NCBI GenBank assembly: GCA_011009095.1
Contig: VTPC01090592.1
Location: forward strand, 179,639-243,638
DNA: 64,000 nucleotides
Direction: 5' to 3'
Origin: Ignelater luminosus
Taxonomy: Eukaryota > Arthropoda > Insecta > Coleoptera > Elateridae
In this document: piece after piece, positions 21,862 through 33,189 of the stretch
How positions within the stretch are numbered: position 1 is the first letter of the stretch
How the letters are laid out: each line of letters begins with the position of its first letter
Notes under the pieces: generated by a model
The model's database searches: none
What the model saw: the letters and a program-made list of their open reading frames with translations, nothing else
Told to the model about the DNA's origin: nothing
Position numbers and translations under genes: made by a program

Positions 21862-21869
21862 GTGCATAT

Positions 21870-22360
21870 ATTGACCATTAGTTTCCATTATCATTAATTA
21901 TATTTTCATTGAATCTTTGCTTAATTCTTGGTACTATCTCGTTGCCAATACGGGCATTAAAATCTCCGAGGATAATCATCGGTTGGTCACGTAGTAGTTT
22001 ATTAATTTTATTTTAATGGTTGAAGAATAACTCTCTGTCAGTTTTTGGCTTATTGTCTTCAGATGCATAGATTGATAATACGTTAATTTTTTGTTCTCCT
22101 GTATTCCGTCTAACACTTAGAATTCGTGGAGATATGTAGTTACATTCTTGTATACATGTTTGATACTTTGTATGTACTGCAATAGCAACTCATTCCTTTG
22201 CTCTTTCGTGCTTTTTGACTCCAAATTACTATGTATTCAGCGTACTGTCTTTGTCCTTTACCTTTCTTCTTGGTTTCTTGTAGAGCGCATATATCGATTT
22301 TATTGTCGCTTAGTTCTTTTAGTGTTTCTTTATCTTTATTATTAAATAATTTTATGTTAC
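21870..22360 (-). pseudogene. LINE-A endonuclease, N-terminal part
   Basis: Minus-strand translation shows LSDNKIDICALQETKKKGKG near 22270-22330, containing the metal-binding Glu block (QETK). It then shows NVLSIYASEDN and PMIILGDFNARIGNEI near 21950-22000, the GDFNA motif of AP endonucleases. One stop interrupts it near 22150. The catalytic domain continues across the hAT insertion at 19020-19162. Confidence 0.8.
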
Positions 22361-22560
22361 ATTTGGTAAGTCGCAGTATATCTTGCTTTTTCCAGTCCGT
22401 AGTCCTTTTTCTCGTTTGTGTTGTCGTCGATAAATCTGTTCTGTTTAGAGGCAGGTTTCTGGTACTGTGAGCATATTTTCCTTCTTACCTTGGTCAGGGA
22501 TCTAACCTGATCTAATAATCTTCCTCCTTTATCCAGGCCTGGGACCGGCAGCAATTATGT

Positions 22561-22879
22561 TTTGTTTTCAATGAATTCGGAACCTTCCGAACTAGCCCAC
22601 CATTATCATTATGTTGTGAGGCTGGTTCTTCCCCATTTGAATACAGATTGTAAGTGTCTCTTTGTTAACTACAGCATAAGAACGTGAGCTGAATCTGAGA
22701 ACGATATCTTTTAATGACCACCTAGAAACGTACTCTGCTTGGCCAACCATATTAAAGCCATCAGCAATCAGGGTGCCGGAATTATTGGAAAATATCTAGT
22801 TTTTATTTCTCGCTGTTTTATAAACTAGACACCATTGAAATTCCCTCCGGTTGCAAATCCCAAGTAAGAAACTTTAACA
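22561..22879. other. Spacer between two LINEs
   Basis: No gene is seen. It may contain the 5' end of LINE-A and the 3' tail of LINE-B. Confidence 0.3.
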
Positions 22880-23063
22880 TTCTATATATGTATCTCCTCT
22901 TTCTTCGGAGTTTTCTACAACTGTCAACGTTTCTCGGTGCCTTTTCTCCAACCTTCTCTGTCTTCTATATCTTCCTCTCTTAATTGTCTATCTTCCATTT
23001 CGTTCTGTGCCCCGACTCTTATGTGATTTTTGGCCTTCCCCTCTTCTGTTTATAAGGCAGTTT

Positions 23064-24240
23064 TCAGCTATATATTCTTTTCGGCCATCTTCTTTCTGGT
23101 ACTCTTTGCACGTGTTCATACCACTTCAATCTTATTTCTTCTATGGTTTGTGTTATAGTTTTATTCACTTCCATTCTATTTAAGATTTTGTTATTTGTGA
23201 CATGTTGACTGCGGGAGATTTTACAGCTTCTTCTTATGGAATCCGTTTGAATTGTCTTTAATTGTTTTATATTTTTATCTGTAATTCCCCACACTTCCGA
23301 TCCGTACGTGACTATACTTTCCGCTATCGTATTATAAATCATTTTCTAAGTATTTTTTGACAGCTGGTTGCTCCACAATATTAGATTTAGCATTCTTATT
23401 GATTTTTCTCTAGACTAATTTTGCTTTTTATGTCTTGATCACCTGTGCAATCTTTTGTGATCGTGAATCCTAGGTATTTATATTCGTCGCTCTATTTTAT
23501 TGTTTCGCTGCCTATTTGTATATTATTTCTTTCCTCTTCGGTCGCTAGATATTTTGTTTTAGCTATATTGATTTGTAGTTCCCATTTCTTCAATTCTTCA
23601 ATTAATTTTCTTATTATATAGATCAAGTCTTCTTCGTCGTCTGCAATAATTATTAGGCCGTCGGCAAATAGCAATGTATCTAGTGTCATATTTCCTGTTC
23701 TCATTCCCATTACGTTGCACTTTCTTCTCCATTCTTTTAACGCTTCAGCGATATGTATGTTGAGTAGGGTGGAAAACATGCAGCATCTCTATCGTAACGC
23801 TTTTGTTGTTTGTATACTTCTAGATATCAGTCCACTTACATTCACTCTGCTTATACTCTCTTTATACATTCTCTTTACTGCATTTGCTATTCTTGGGTTG
23901 CATTTCTTCTTCTGCTTCTTTCTATTCTGATGGTGTTTCATCTTCCTGTATCAAACATTTGTTAAATATCGTTTAAAGTATTTCTTTTGCTTTTGTTGGG
24001 GCGTGCTTAAAAAGTTCAATTGATTACCTCCAGGGCCAGTCGCTTTATTATTTTTCATGTTTGTTATTGATTTTTCTAATTCTTCCTTGGATATTTTTTG
24101 TATTTCTTCATTTGCTTCTTCATTATTATTTGAGTAGTCAGTATTCATGTATTCGTTTCTGTTTTCTGTTAATAAGTTTCTAAAATAATTTTCCCATTCT
24201 TTTATGTTTATCTCACCTTTTGTGATTTTTTTTACCTTAG
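23064..24240 (-). pseudogene. LINE-B reverse transcriptase and C-terminus
   Basis: The RT fingers block reads SITNMKNNKATGPGGNQLNF near 24000-24070. The palm region in frame 23779-23492 includes LDTLLFADGLIIIADDEEDL, where the YADD motif has become FADG, losing a catalytic Asp. After a gap, frame 23342-23064 gives YNTIAESIVTYGSEVWGITD and IEEIRLKWYEHVQRVPERRW, the usual C-terminal segment of this LINE type. A GRPKIT-like end follows near 22990-23030. Confidence 0.78.
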
Positions 24241-24899
24241 TGCTCTTAATTTAGTCCATACTTGTTTTGCTTTTGTACTTCTTAATAGTCTGTTGATCTT
24301 TTCACATTTGTTTTCCCACGTTTGATTTTTTGCTTCTGCCACTTCCTTCTTCACTACTTTACTACTTTTAATATACGCTGCTCTATCTCTTATTTCTCCT
24401 GGTGTTAACTATTTTTGATACTTGATTCTTTTATTTTCTCTTTAATTTCTTTATGCCGCCACCACTATGACTTCTGTCGTTGTTTCTTTTCTTTCTCTCC
24501 AAGTGTTTTAAACTCAGCTCCGTGCATTTTATTTTTTAGTTCTCATATAGTTCTTCTGCTGATTTATTTGCATCTATTTGTATCAACTTATTTGCTAAGC
24601 GCATCTTATATAAAAATTGAGTTGATTCATTCTGATAGCTCTCCAAGTTATATTGTCTATACTTCGGCTTTTTTTTTTGTTTGTCTTAATACTGGTTTTG
24701 TGTTTCATCCAGACTTATATTTCACATATAATTTAGCTTTTACCATAAAATGGTCGCTTCCCCAGTCCATGCTTCGATTAACTCGTACATCTTGACATTT
24801 TAGTTTTGTTTTCTATCTCAGAACAATGTGGTCAATTATAGTTTTTATATTTCTTGTGGGCTGTATCCACGTATACTTATGTATCTCATTATGTTGATA

Positions 24900-25330
24900 G
24901 AAACCGTTCAAATTTTCAAATCACATTGATCGCACATATTAATTAATCGCTCCCCATTTCTGTTCCGTATTGATTCTCCATATTCGCCAACAATTTTATC
25001 ATTGTCTTTTTTCCTGTTCTTGCATTTAGGTCACTTATCAAGATTAACTCTTTACTACCTGGAATTTCGTCTAAGAGCTTTGTCAAATCTTCTTCAAATG
25101 AATCTTTCAGAGTTTCGACTGCATCTTCTGTTGGCGCATAAGCTGATATCATCATTATTTTATAGTCATATAGTGCTAGTTCCATTTTTAATATTCTTTC
25201 ATTAATTTGCTCCTATGTTCTGATATTTTTCTTGTATTTTTTCTTGATAGCCTAAGTCTTTATCTTTATTAATCCCACTGTATATATGTATATAATTTCT
25301 ACGTTCTTCTATTTCCTTTTGCGGGAATTG
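24900..25330 (-). pseudogene. LINE-B endonuclease fragment
   Basis: The frame 25185-24943 reads MMISAYAPTEDAVETLKDSF and then ELILISDLNARTG, the YAP and (G/S)D-x-NA-R-G motifs of AP endonucleases, with the usual Gly-Asp changed to Ser-Asp. The upstream N-terminal part continues with stops to about 25330. Confidence 0.72.
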
Positions 25331-25560
25331 GTTGTTGGCCCATAACCCAACCTCAACCTGGAGGATCAGGTAATTTTTGCTTAAGGTATCCTTCCTCTTG
25401 CCTTTGGCAAAAACAAGCGCCTTTCTGCAAGACAGCAGGACGTGTAACCCTACGCTGGGACCCTTATAGGGTGCTATCAGCCGGGCCAGCTGAACCCTGG
25501 TTTTTTACCGAGGTTTTTACTCCTCCCCTTCACCCTTTTTCAACTTGGCTTGGGACAGGC

Positions 25561-27061
25561 TTTGGAGAGTTTACACCCTATTTATACATACTTAATAATA
25601 AATATGTAAATTAAGTATTGATTTCTGTAACTTATTTGACGAAATGGAAATATTAAGTGGAGTGTAGAAATAAGTTAATATCACAAATTTGTTATACAGT
25701 AATTTCTGAAAACACGTAACTTCTTTAAATATAAAAATGAATTTTAAAGTGACTTGTTAGAAGGAAAATCATGTAGTAGGTTAAGTGTGTTTGTGTATAA
25801 AATTCTGGCATTACGTTTCCAGCTGCTTCAAGCCATAAATCTAAATGAAACATACAAACATAAATTCGACAGGAAAGTAAACTTTCCTTGGTTTGTTATT
25901 TTGAAGTTTATAACTTATATTTTTAAACGTTTCCACTAAAGCCTAGACGTCGAGAATATTGAGAATGGAAAGTTAATAGAGTAAGTGAAGGACGAAACTC
26001 TACCCTTACAAATAATTCAATATCAAACTCAAACTCGTTCGGTCACCCTTAAGTGATCTCCGTTCTAAAATTTATGAGCGTGATGTGGCTTCTACGGAGA
26101 CAGCTAATAAAATATGGTCGCCACAAAATAGAAAAGCAACAACTAAAGCTTGTACTGTTTTAACGTTCTTAGAAGCTTTCCAACTTTTCATGGTCTAAAA
26201 GTAAATGTTGTGTGAACGGTAGATCCTTGCAAGCGTGTAAAGCTTTCGACGTATCCACTACAACATTTCCTGTTAAAAATCACACTGGAAACTTATGATC
26301 TATTATTCGAGGGTTGATGAGGTTTTCTGGTTAATATTATCATTCCTTTTTTACTAATTAAAAATTAAAATAATGTAATTAAAATGGAATTTTTATATAC
26401 AGCAATGGAAACCTAATAAATCTTAGCTTTAATTTAATTAATTAGAAGTTTAATAACTTTATAATTTATGTGGGCTTCGTGGACTTGATGGAATATTTCA
26501 AATCTAGGAGCGAGCTGGGTTTTCTCAACAAGTTTGTATTACTATTCAGTCAAAAAATATATCAATTAGAGTCAACCGTGGCTTCAAAGCCAGTGGTGGT
26601 CGTAAAATCATGGGGCCAGTCGTCAACAAACAATGTTAAGACCTTCAACGTTGAATACTAAATGTTTTAATTTTCAACGTCACTTATTGATTTGAATTAT
26701 TTTATCGGTGGGTTAAGGGAACACAAAATCTTTTAAAGGAAACTGATAGCCTGATTTGAAAATCTACCCATGGTTACTCTTATTGATTAGAAGACAGTGC
26801 GTTAGCTTACTCATTTGTTATACCGACATGTGCAAATAAGAACATTTTAATTCAGAAAATGTCATTTTACGGGGCGACTAGTATAATATCAAATAAATCA
26901 TTCTGCTTACCACGTTTTCTTTTTTTATATTTTATGTAGAACTTGTTCGGCTCAGTATTTTGTACTTTAATCTCCCTCATCTCGTTCCATCTTATTGTAA
27001 TTTCATTTCCATCAAGAGATCAATTATTCTTGGACTGATCTACTAGTGGTTTCAAATTAAA
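25561..27061. other. Gene-free AT-rich region
   Basis: Open frames here (for example 25754-25939 and 26470-26661) show no recognisable motif and look like chance. I found no inverted repeats. Confidence 0.35.
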
Positions 27062-27063
27062 TA

Positions 27064-27325
27064 CAGTAAAACTTCTCTATGGTGGACATCCACGGGACCT
27101 CAAAAACGTCTGATAATGAGAGGTGCCCGAATAAGGGAAGGAGGAATAAGATACCATTTTATATTCATAATCATATTTGTCTATAATAAAACGGTAATTC
27201 TGTGTTTTGAAGCTATTCCGCCACTACACGTTTGCCTTTTCAAAGCGAATCTTTGATTGGGTAACGTACGAAAACAAAGTCCAATTTCGTCTAAGTTAAA
27301 AATGTTTCTTGGGGAATATCCATCA
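27064..27325 (-). mobile_element. Truncated pogo/Tigger-type element (3' end)
   Basis: CAGTAAAACTTCTCTATGG begins at 27064 after a TA, the usual pogo-family terminus and target. About 110 bases inward the minus-strand frame reads YSPRNIFNLDEIGLCFRTLP followed by CSGGIASKHRITVLL. This is the first-Asp region of a DDE_1 transposase of the Jerky/Tigger type. The frame is cut off near 27320, where a gypsy relic on the other strand begins. The coding part therefore lacks both its N-terminus and its remaining catalytic acids. Confidence 0.7.
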
Positions 27326-29300
27326 AGCCGTCTATCATGCCTCGCACATCGTCGTCCTGCAAAAGAAAAATGGGACTCCCAGATTCCGCCGTCTGCGTGC
27401 AAAGAAGCCACGCCTCTTCCGATTATTTAAAGAAACTTCGGAATCTGAGGCAAGCAGGGGTGTTTTCTTTAATCGATTTCAAGTCAGGATACTGACAGGT
27501 GCCTATGAAGGAATCCAGTAGCAGATATACATTCCAGCGGATGATGACCCACCACGTCTTCGCAGGTTACTTACACGATTTCTCCCTGGTCTACCTCAAA
27601 GATACTATCATCTATTCAAAGATCCACCAAAAACACCTGCAGCGTCTGCGTTTGGTGTTCGAGAGGCTTCAAATACATGACATGCAATACCATCCGAAGA
27701 AGTGTCGTTTGACGCCTCTGAAATTCAATACCTTAGACACATTGTCAGCGCTACTGGAAATCGGCCGCAACAGCAAAGCCAACGCCCCCCCCAGAAACAA
27801 GAAAAAGCTCATCCAACACGCCACTTCTCTGACACTCCTGATAGTAGTCAAGAAAAAATAGCATTGCAGTACTTCAGAAGCAGCCCTCTTTGGAAAACTG
27901 AAGAAAGCCCTGGCCAGTCCGTTACCGCTCCGCCGTTCCAATCCTTAGCTGCCTTTGGTTTTGCAAATACGCGCAAGTGGCATTGGTGTAACGGTAGTTT
28001 TCTACCAGCAAGAGCGTTTGGCTATCGTGCGGTCAACAAGGAAGTACAAGTATTATCTGGAAGATGGCTAGTTTGTTTTGCAAACGGATAGCAAGCCGTT
28101 AACCTGGTTACGCCTTACACCTGTTGAGTACTGTCCTGGTAAGTAAAGTAAACTTCTAAACATGCTTCCCGTCATCCTACCAAAGAAGATGAAGTCCTAA
28201 CTCCAGAAACAGCAATTACTACGTTATCTCATTAAGACGTTGCTGAAGCCTCAGCTGCTAATTCAGCAACAAACTAGCAAGCTTAGCGGACAAGGTGCGA
28301 GACGTTCCATGCCACAACCAAACCTTCATACAGGAAGGCTGTCGAGATGCTTCTACGCCTCTAGCAGCTTCTCTAGGAAGAAGCAGATTGGGAGCGGGAA
28401 TTTGTTCCCAATTACCACACTACCGATGGTCTTCTGTATTTTGGTAGAGAATAAAAGTTTTACGTTCCTACAGAAGTCCGAAAAAGAGAGTTTTCTATAA
28501 ACATCATGATACCGTCTTCGCCGGTCATCTTAGTGCCGATGAGATCCTTAGGAGTATTACTCAACGCTATCATTAGGCAGCTTTGAAACGATAAACTCAC
28601 AATTAAATAAAGTTCTACATGTTGTACAGACCAAATTAAACAAACGTTCCGCAGAAGCCGAGGTAGCCACAAATTTCTTTCGAGATCAACGCTTGTGATC
28701 TTTTTGGTCTCTATCCGGAGTCGCCGACCAGATAAAAATAGATTTTTGCAGTAACAAATGGGTGGTGGCCTTTCCTTTGAAGAACGCTATCAGTACCGAA
28801 TGTATTCAACAATTGGTAGAAGAGATATTTCTTCAGTTTGGGTATCCCCGAGCCATCCTCTCAGATAATGGAATTTGTTGGACGTCGGTGGGAGGCCGCC
28901 TGTCTCGATAGAAGGTTCGACCCTGGTACACTGCAAACTTAAGAAAACACTTAGTCTTCAGCTAGCCGACAGCTCGCAGAACGCGTGGGACACCCAGCTC
29001 TTAAGGCTTTTCAGTCTTCAAAAACGTTGAAACGCAGCAACCGATGCTTTGTTTAGCGCTCTGTTGTATGGCGGTGACCTTCCGTATCCTGGATATTGAG
29101 ACGCAGGAACACCACTACAGCTGCCATCCCTAGAGGATCATTATGCCGAAGCTCGCCGAAGAGAGCATGAATATATCAAAATCCATAATAATCCATCTGA
29201 GGCACCGCCACCGCAATTTCAACTTTGGTTTGAATTCCACCACATCAAAAATGCAATCATCCATTTGGAAAGCGTTGGAGTAGATCCAACCGCATTGTTC
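27325..29300 (+). mobile_element. Ty3/gypsy relic with RT, RNase H and integrase
   Basis: A plus-strand gypsy pol runs abruptly from the pogo fragment. RT: HIVVLQKKNGTPRF near 27345-27385, a SLIDFKSGY block near 27470, then GYLHDFSLVYLKDTIIYSK near 27565-27621, where the second catalytic position pair YxDD reads YLKD. RNase H: KYYLEDG near 28045 and LQTDSKPLTWLRLTPVEYCP near 28075-28135. Integrase: a DLFGLYPESPT block near 28698 and an ILSDNG-type block now QIMEFVG near 28860. Every domain is broken by frameshifts, and no LTRs were defined. Confidence 0.78.
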
Positions 29301-30271
29301 GTTGCATCCAAGGTAGCAATATGTATTTGATTGACGTGGAGGACTGTATCAACAAGCATCATTTGGATCGTCTTTGCCAAGCACAACCGCGACTTTCAGC
29401 AGCCCTCCCAGCACCCGCAGCACCAGCTTCACTTCTACGTCGCAAGTTTACCAAACAATAATCAGTATCGGGTTGGTGGTAGTGCTCTTGTGGTACCAAG
29501 TGCCATTATCATTATCGCCGGCGACCTATCAGCAAGTCAAGGCCATCCAGCCATTTGTCAAAACTGGACTAACCGGTAAGCGATCGTATCTAGTTGGAAG
29601 TGTGCGGACGAATTTTTACGTACTACGGACTCCGTTAAGATTTTCTCAAGTGCAGAAGATTAATTCGCAAGAATTGGACTGTCGTTAAGCTTCGGCTTAT
29701 TTGTACCTTGCTTGTACATTAAATTCAAAAAAATTTACTGCTTTTTTAAGGGCAAAGTTTATAAGTATATAAATATATAAAGACATAGAAGACGTTTCTT
29801 TTTTCTCGCTTCTGCCCGGATCTCTTCCGAGCGGCAGCGGCGAAGGACGCAAAAGCGGCGATTTTGCAAAAAGGAAGGTTTGTTGTTGGACGCATACGGT
29901 ACGCCTCTTCGTCTTACCAACGGGCCTTATGGAACTAAACGGAAACGGACGAGCGTTAAAGTGTTTCGTTCGGATCCGATGAACGCGATTGTGGCGAGTG
30001 GTGCGTTGGGACGTTTTTCAGTTTCGCTTTTCGTGGATTTTTGTTTTATAATGAGAAGCTTCGTGGTAATTGCTAACTTTAAGAACCGTCTGCGTCAGCT
30101 CTAGTTTTCTTTATTTTCTGAACTAAACTCGAACGTAAGATTAAAGTTTATTAGAAAGCTTGAGTTTGATAATCAGAGAAATATGTATTTGAAAAAGTAA
30201 AAATTCATAAAGTTTTGGTTTCTGTAATAATCATTTGATAATAGTTAAAATTTTAAAAGGCATTAAACCGT
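29301..30271. other. No recognised gene; promoter-like TATA stretch
   Basis: This region follows the gypsy relic and may be its 3' end. TATAAGTATATAAATATATA near 29759-29778 is followed by a GC-rich block (29810-29870). Open frames to 30104 have no recognised motif. An LTR, or the 5' end of an unidentified gene, are both possible. Confidence 0.3.
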
Positions 30272-30581
30272 TAAAGGTCGATTCACACATATCAGTGACG
30301 TATCCGCTCAGTTCCGTAAAATTCCATCAGTGTCAGTCATAAAAGACATCGTTTCTCTAAATTTAAAGGGATGCATTCACACACGTCCGGCGTATTTTAA
30401 CCTTTAGTATCCGATCAGTATCAGTAACGTGAAAGTGAATATCGTCGCCAAAGATATTTTTTAATAAATCACTGACGACCACTGACGGGTTCTGGTGCGT
30501 AGTTTGCTCGTTTGTGCGTATTGTATGTATATAAATAATTATTTTATTTCAGTATTAGATACATAAATAATAAAAACCAAA

Positions 30582-30718
30582 AATAAATGATGAAAAACTG
30601 ATTGAATTGGTTCGTAAATATCCTGTACTCTATGATTTATCCCATTCTAAGTATATGGACAGCGGTTTCAAACTCGACATTTGGAATAAAATAGGAAGAG
30701 AAATGAAAGTAATAAATG
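30582..30718 (+). pseudogene. Harbinger accessory gene, exon 1 (MADF domain start)
   Basis: This exon encodes DEKLIELVRKYPVLYDLSHS followed by FKLDIWNKIGREMKV, the first two helices of a MADF (Myb/SANT-like) DNA-binding domain. It ends at a GTAAGT donor (30719). The expected start codon position reads ATA before AATGATGAA; no in-frame ATG precedes it, so the start seems lost. In Harbinger elements such a protein helps nuclear import and DNA recognition by the transposase; that role here is by family analogy. Confidence 0.8.
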
Positions 30719-30725
30719 GTAAGTA

Positions 30726-30970
30726 CTTATTTTTATTATTATTATTATTTATATGCATATGACTAACGTTTTATTACACGTATATTTTGAGTATACATAG
30801 TATAATAAAATCTTGTAAGCATTATCAACATATTAAAATACACTTACTTACTTATTTTTATTATTATTATTATTTATATGCATATGACTAACGTTTTATT
30901 ACACGTATATTTTGAGTATACATAGTATAATAAAATCTTGTAAGCATTATCAACATATTAAAATACACTT
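30726..30970. repeat. 125-bp tandem duplication abutting an assembly gap
   Basis: The segment starting CTTATTTTTATTATTATTAT at 30726 is repeated almost perfectly from 30851. The second copy stops five bases short at the N run. It lies inside the intron of the accessory gene. It may be a real local duplication or an assembly artefact caused by the gap. Confidence 0.85.
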
Positions 30971-30980
30971 NNNNNNNNNN
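30971..30980. other. Assembly gap (10 N)
   Basis: Ten unknown bases. The true length is probably arbitrary. The transposase stop codon begins at the first base after the gap on the right. Confidence 0.99.
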
Positions 30981-31886
30981 TTAGATTTTTTCTTTCTGCC
31001 ATGGTACAGATCCAACTTCTGAATTGAAGTACTCTTCGAACAGTTCTCTCACCCGAAAAGCATCCCATGTTGCATTGCCACCCTTCGTAGGCAAATTGTC
31101 AAGTCTTATTTCCACTTTTGTTTCATGCAAATTGGCGTTGGTTGTTTCGTATGTGTAGGTGTTTGCATCAAACCTTTTAATGAAATTGTGTAGAATACAT
31201 GTTGAAAGTATTATATAATCCACATTTTCTGGTTTGGCCTGAAGTCGCCTATTATAGATTCTAAATTTTTGACACAAAATTCTAAACGTGTTTTCGACAA
31301 TTCGTCTGACACGACATAAGCAATAATTAAAGATACGTTTGAATCTGTCTAAATCATGTCCTGAATATGGTCGCATTAAATAAGTTTTTAGGGGAATGCT
31401 TCGTCACCTACAATTACATGTGGAGCGCCAGTAGTTGTATGCGGCAATGTAGAATTTCCTGGTACAGATAAAGTACCTCGTTGAAGCGCTTTACCTAAAT
31501 TAGAGTTTGAAAAAATTCCTCCATCACTGTTTTTACCGTATGCTCCAACATCAACAGCTATAAAATTGTAATGGGCGTCAACAAGCGCCAACAAGACAAC
31601 TGAAAACGTCTTCTTGTAGTTGAAGTATAGGGAACCGCTATTTGGGGGAGCCTGAATGGTAATGTGTTTACCATCCAAAGCCCCCAAACAGTTAGGGAAA
31701 TTCCAAAGTGTGAAAAAGTCGTTGGCTATGGATTTCCACATCTCTGTTGTAGGCTTTGGTAGCATTTCATTCATAAGGTGCTCAGTTATAACCTTGCAAG
31801 TGTCCATTACAATTTTGTATACTGTACTATGCCCCAGGCTGTAACTAAAGAAAATTGTTTTTAGGGAATCTCCTGTAGCTAAATAC
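30981..31886 (-). pseudogene. Harbinger transposase, catalytic exon
   Basis: The exon opens after a TTTTCTTGTTTTAG acceptor (31887) with YLATGDSLKTI and GHSTVYKIV, the helix-turn-helix end. The DDE_4 nuclease follows: FPNCLGALDGKHITI (first Asp), LLALVDAHYNFIAVDVGAYG (second Asp near DVGAYG), VGDEAFP, then RPYSGHDLDRFKRIFNYCL and the final Glu region ENTFRILCQKFRI. A missing base near 31389 shifts the frame just after DEAFP. Otherwise the reading is continuous to the stop at 30981. It would cut and join the element at TAA/TTA targets. One deletion disables it, so decay is recent. Confidence 0.9.
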
Positions 31887-31965
31887 CTAAAACAAGAAAA
31901 CTGATTTTAATTAAAAACAGTAAAGTAACTGCTTGTAGTTTACAGTTTTTTTTAAATTGTTTCAG

Positions 31966-32707
31966 GTTCATCATGTAAAGCTAGATGAAACAATATACGA
32001 GACAATTATCGCAAATCGATCAAGAAAATAAAAACTAAAAGTGGAGATCCCGTAAAAAAAATAAAACGGTATAAATACTACGAACAACTAAGTTTCTTAA
32101 GCGATTATTTCTTTGAGAGGGAAACAAAAGGCAATATTGATACTGAAAACGATGTAGAGAACATAGACGAAGAAGAAAACTTACAGGATATTGATGCAGA
32201 AGAAACAACTTTATCGGAACCTACCGTATCAAAGCCAAGCGTTTCAGAAGTATTGGAACCTAATGTATTAGATGTGAGTGAAAACAAGTCATCTCATTTA
32301 AATCATCCCCAACTCAAATCATCAAGAAGGGCACCGCCACAACAAACGGCTTCAGCAAAAGTAATGGAGTATTTGTTACGTAATAAAAAGGACAATCAAG
32401 TCACCACAGCACCACAACACCAGGTGGACGCTTTTCTAGCTGGTGTAGCACCAACATTAAAAAGCTTTCCGCCATATTACTTGCATCTGTTCAAAAATAC
32501 GAAATAAAAATGCTCATGGAGCAGGACTTATATTCAAGATCTGGCCCCAATTTTGCTGACACTATAATAAGAACACATTCCGAGCACTCTTCATCGACAT
32601 CAAGAGGAACTACTCCTTTACCATCGCCTGCTGCATCATTTCCACAACATAGTTTTCAAGATCAAAATCAACAGCAAAATTATTTTCACAATTATCCAAA
32701 TGACTAA
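31966..32707 (+). pseudogene. Harbinger accessory gene, exon 2 (MADF end and BESS motif)
   Basis: The exon begins after TTAAATTGTTTCAG and completes the MADF domain: CKARxNNIRDNYRKSIKK, where x is a TGA stop in place of the conserved Trp. An acidic linker (31120-type Glu/Asp-rich, here 32110-32270) follows, then FLAGVAPTLKSFPPYYLHL, a BESS motif for protein contacts. A frameshift near 32490 moves translation to YEIKMLMEQDLYSRSGPNF and a Ser/Gln-rich tail ending at 32707. AATAAA follows at about 32771. Both changes are disabling. Confidence 0.82.
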
Positions 32708-32789
32708 ACATGATTTGTTAGAAGTACGTTTTAAATTGTTTAATACGTTTAATATCTGTATTATGTACAAATAAATATTTGCTGCTTCG

Positions 32790-33075
32790 GTGTAATAGAC
32801 TTTCTCTACTAAGTGTCTTGTTTTTTTAATTGTGGTCCTATTTTACCGAGTAGAATATTGAAACATTCTTCGGACATTCTAAAATATTTGAAAAATTTTG
32901 TTCCATCGTCCATCAGTTCCTTGTACAAGGTAGCAAACTCTCCTTCACTTTCTCTTTTCTTCCAAGCCTCATGTACCCATTTGCGCTTCTTTGTTTGATG
33001 CGCTTCCTCTTCATCTAAAATTACGACAATCGTAGCCAATTCCCTGTCTGTAAATGCAGCCATCCTGACCAACAA
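32790..33075 (-). pseudogene. Harbinger transposase, N-terminal exon
   Basis: The minus-strand frame reads KKRKWVHEAWKKRESEGEF, then LMDDGTKFFKYFRMSEECFN and ILLGKIGPQLKKQDT before two adjacent TAG codons. This is the conserved N-terminus of Harbinger/HARBI1-type transposases (a W-x-H-x-x-W block, then YFRM). The next recognisable text, RKSITPKQQ, lies beyond the stops near 32785. No clear splice donor remains, so the exon's end is probably deleted. The catalytic exon lies about 0.9 kb away, beyond the accessory gene's second exon. Confidence 0.82.
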
Positions 33076-33189
33076 TCACTGAGTTTAAACTGAAACTGTA
33101 CGGATATGTGTGAATAGACCCTACTGATACGTCACGGATGTCACTGACACTGAACTGACACGTCACTGTTATGTGTGAATCGACCTTAA

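Larger units (their letters stand above)
17385..22560 (-). mobile_element. LINE-A, non-LTR retrotransposon split by a hAT element
   Basis: A minus-strand LINE with an AP endonuclease and reverse transcriptase, read from about 22560 to about 17385, interrupted by a 2691-bp hAT element at 19171-21861. Without the insertion it is about 2.5 kb, so it is probably 5'-truncated or compact. Coding is broken by several stops. The clade is not certain (RTE-like from the compact EN-RT layout). Boundaries are set by the last recognisable coding at each end; no poly(A) tail or target duplication was defined. Confidence 0.75.
22880..25560 (-). mobile_element. LINE-B, second non-LTR retrotransposon
   Basis: A minus-strand LINE, different in sequence from LINE-A, running from about 25560 to 22880. 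Endonuclease, RT and C-terminal region appear in order. The upstream block 25330-25550 is GC-richer, as in LINE 5' regions. Many frameshifts and stops make it inactive. The two LINEs lie in the same orientation. Confidence 0.75.
30275..33186. mobile_element. PIF/Harbinger element with two interlocked genes
   Basis: The termini begin AGGTCGATTCACACATA read inward and are flanked by the 3-bp duplication TAA (30272-30274 and 33187-33189). Subterminal words such as GTGTCAGT and ACTGAC recur at both ends. The element carries a DDE transposase on the minus strand and a MADF/BESS-type protein on the plus strand, the usual two-gene complement of the superfamily. Both are damaged. The 10-base gap and a 125-bp duplication lie inside the element. 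Confidence 0.92.

Noticed and set aside
24415..24795. 126-codon plus-strand frame rich in Phe, Ser and Leu
   Set aside because: It is antisense to LINE-B; A-rich LINE coding produces such frames on the other strand.
27499..27861. Intact host gene reading of the 120-codon frame
   Set aside because: Its content is gypsy reverse transcriptase with a changed catalytic motif and frame breaks on both sides.
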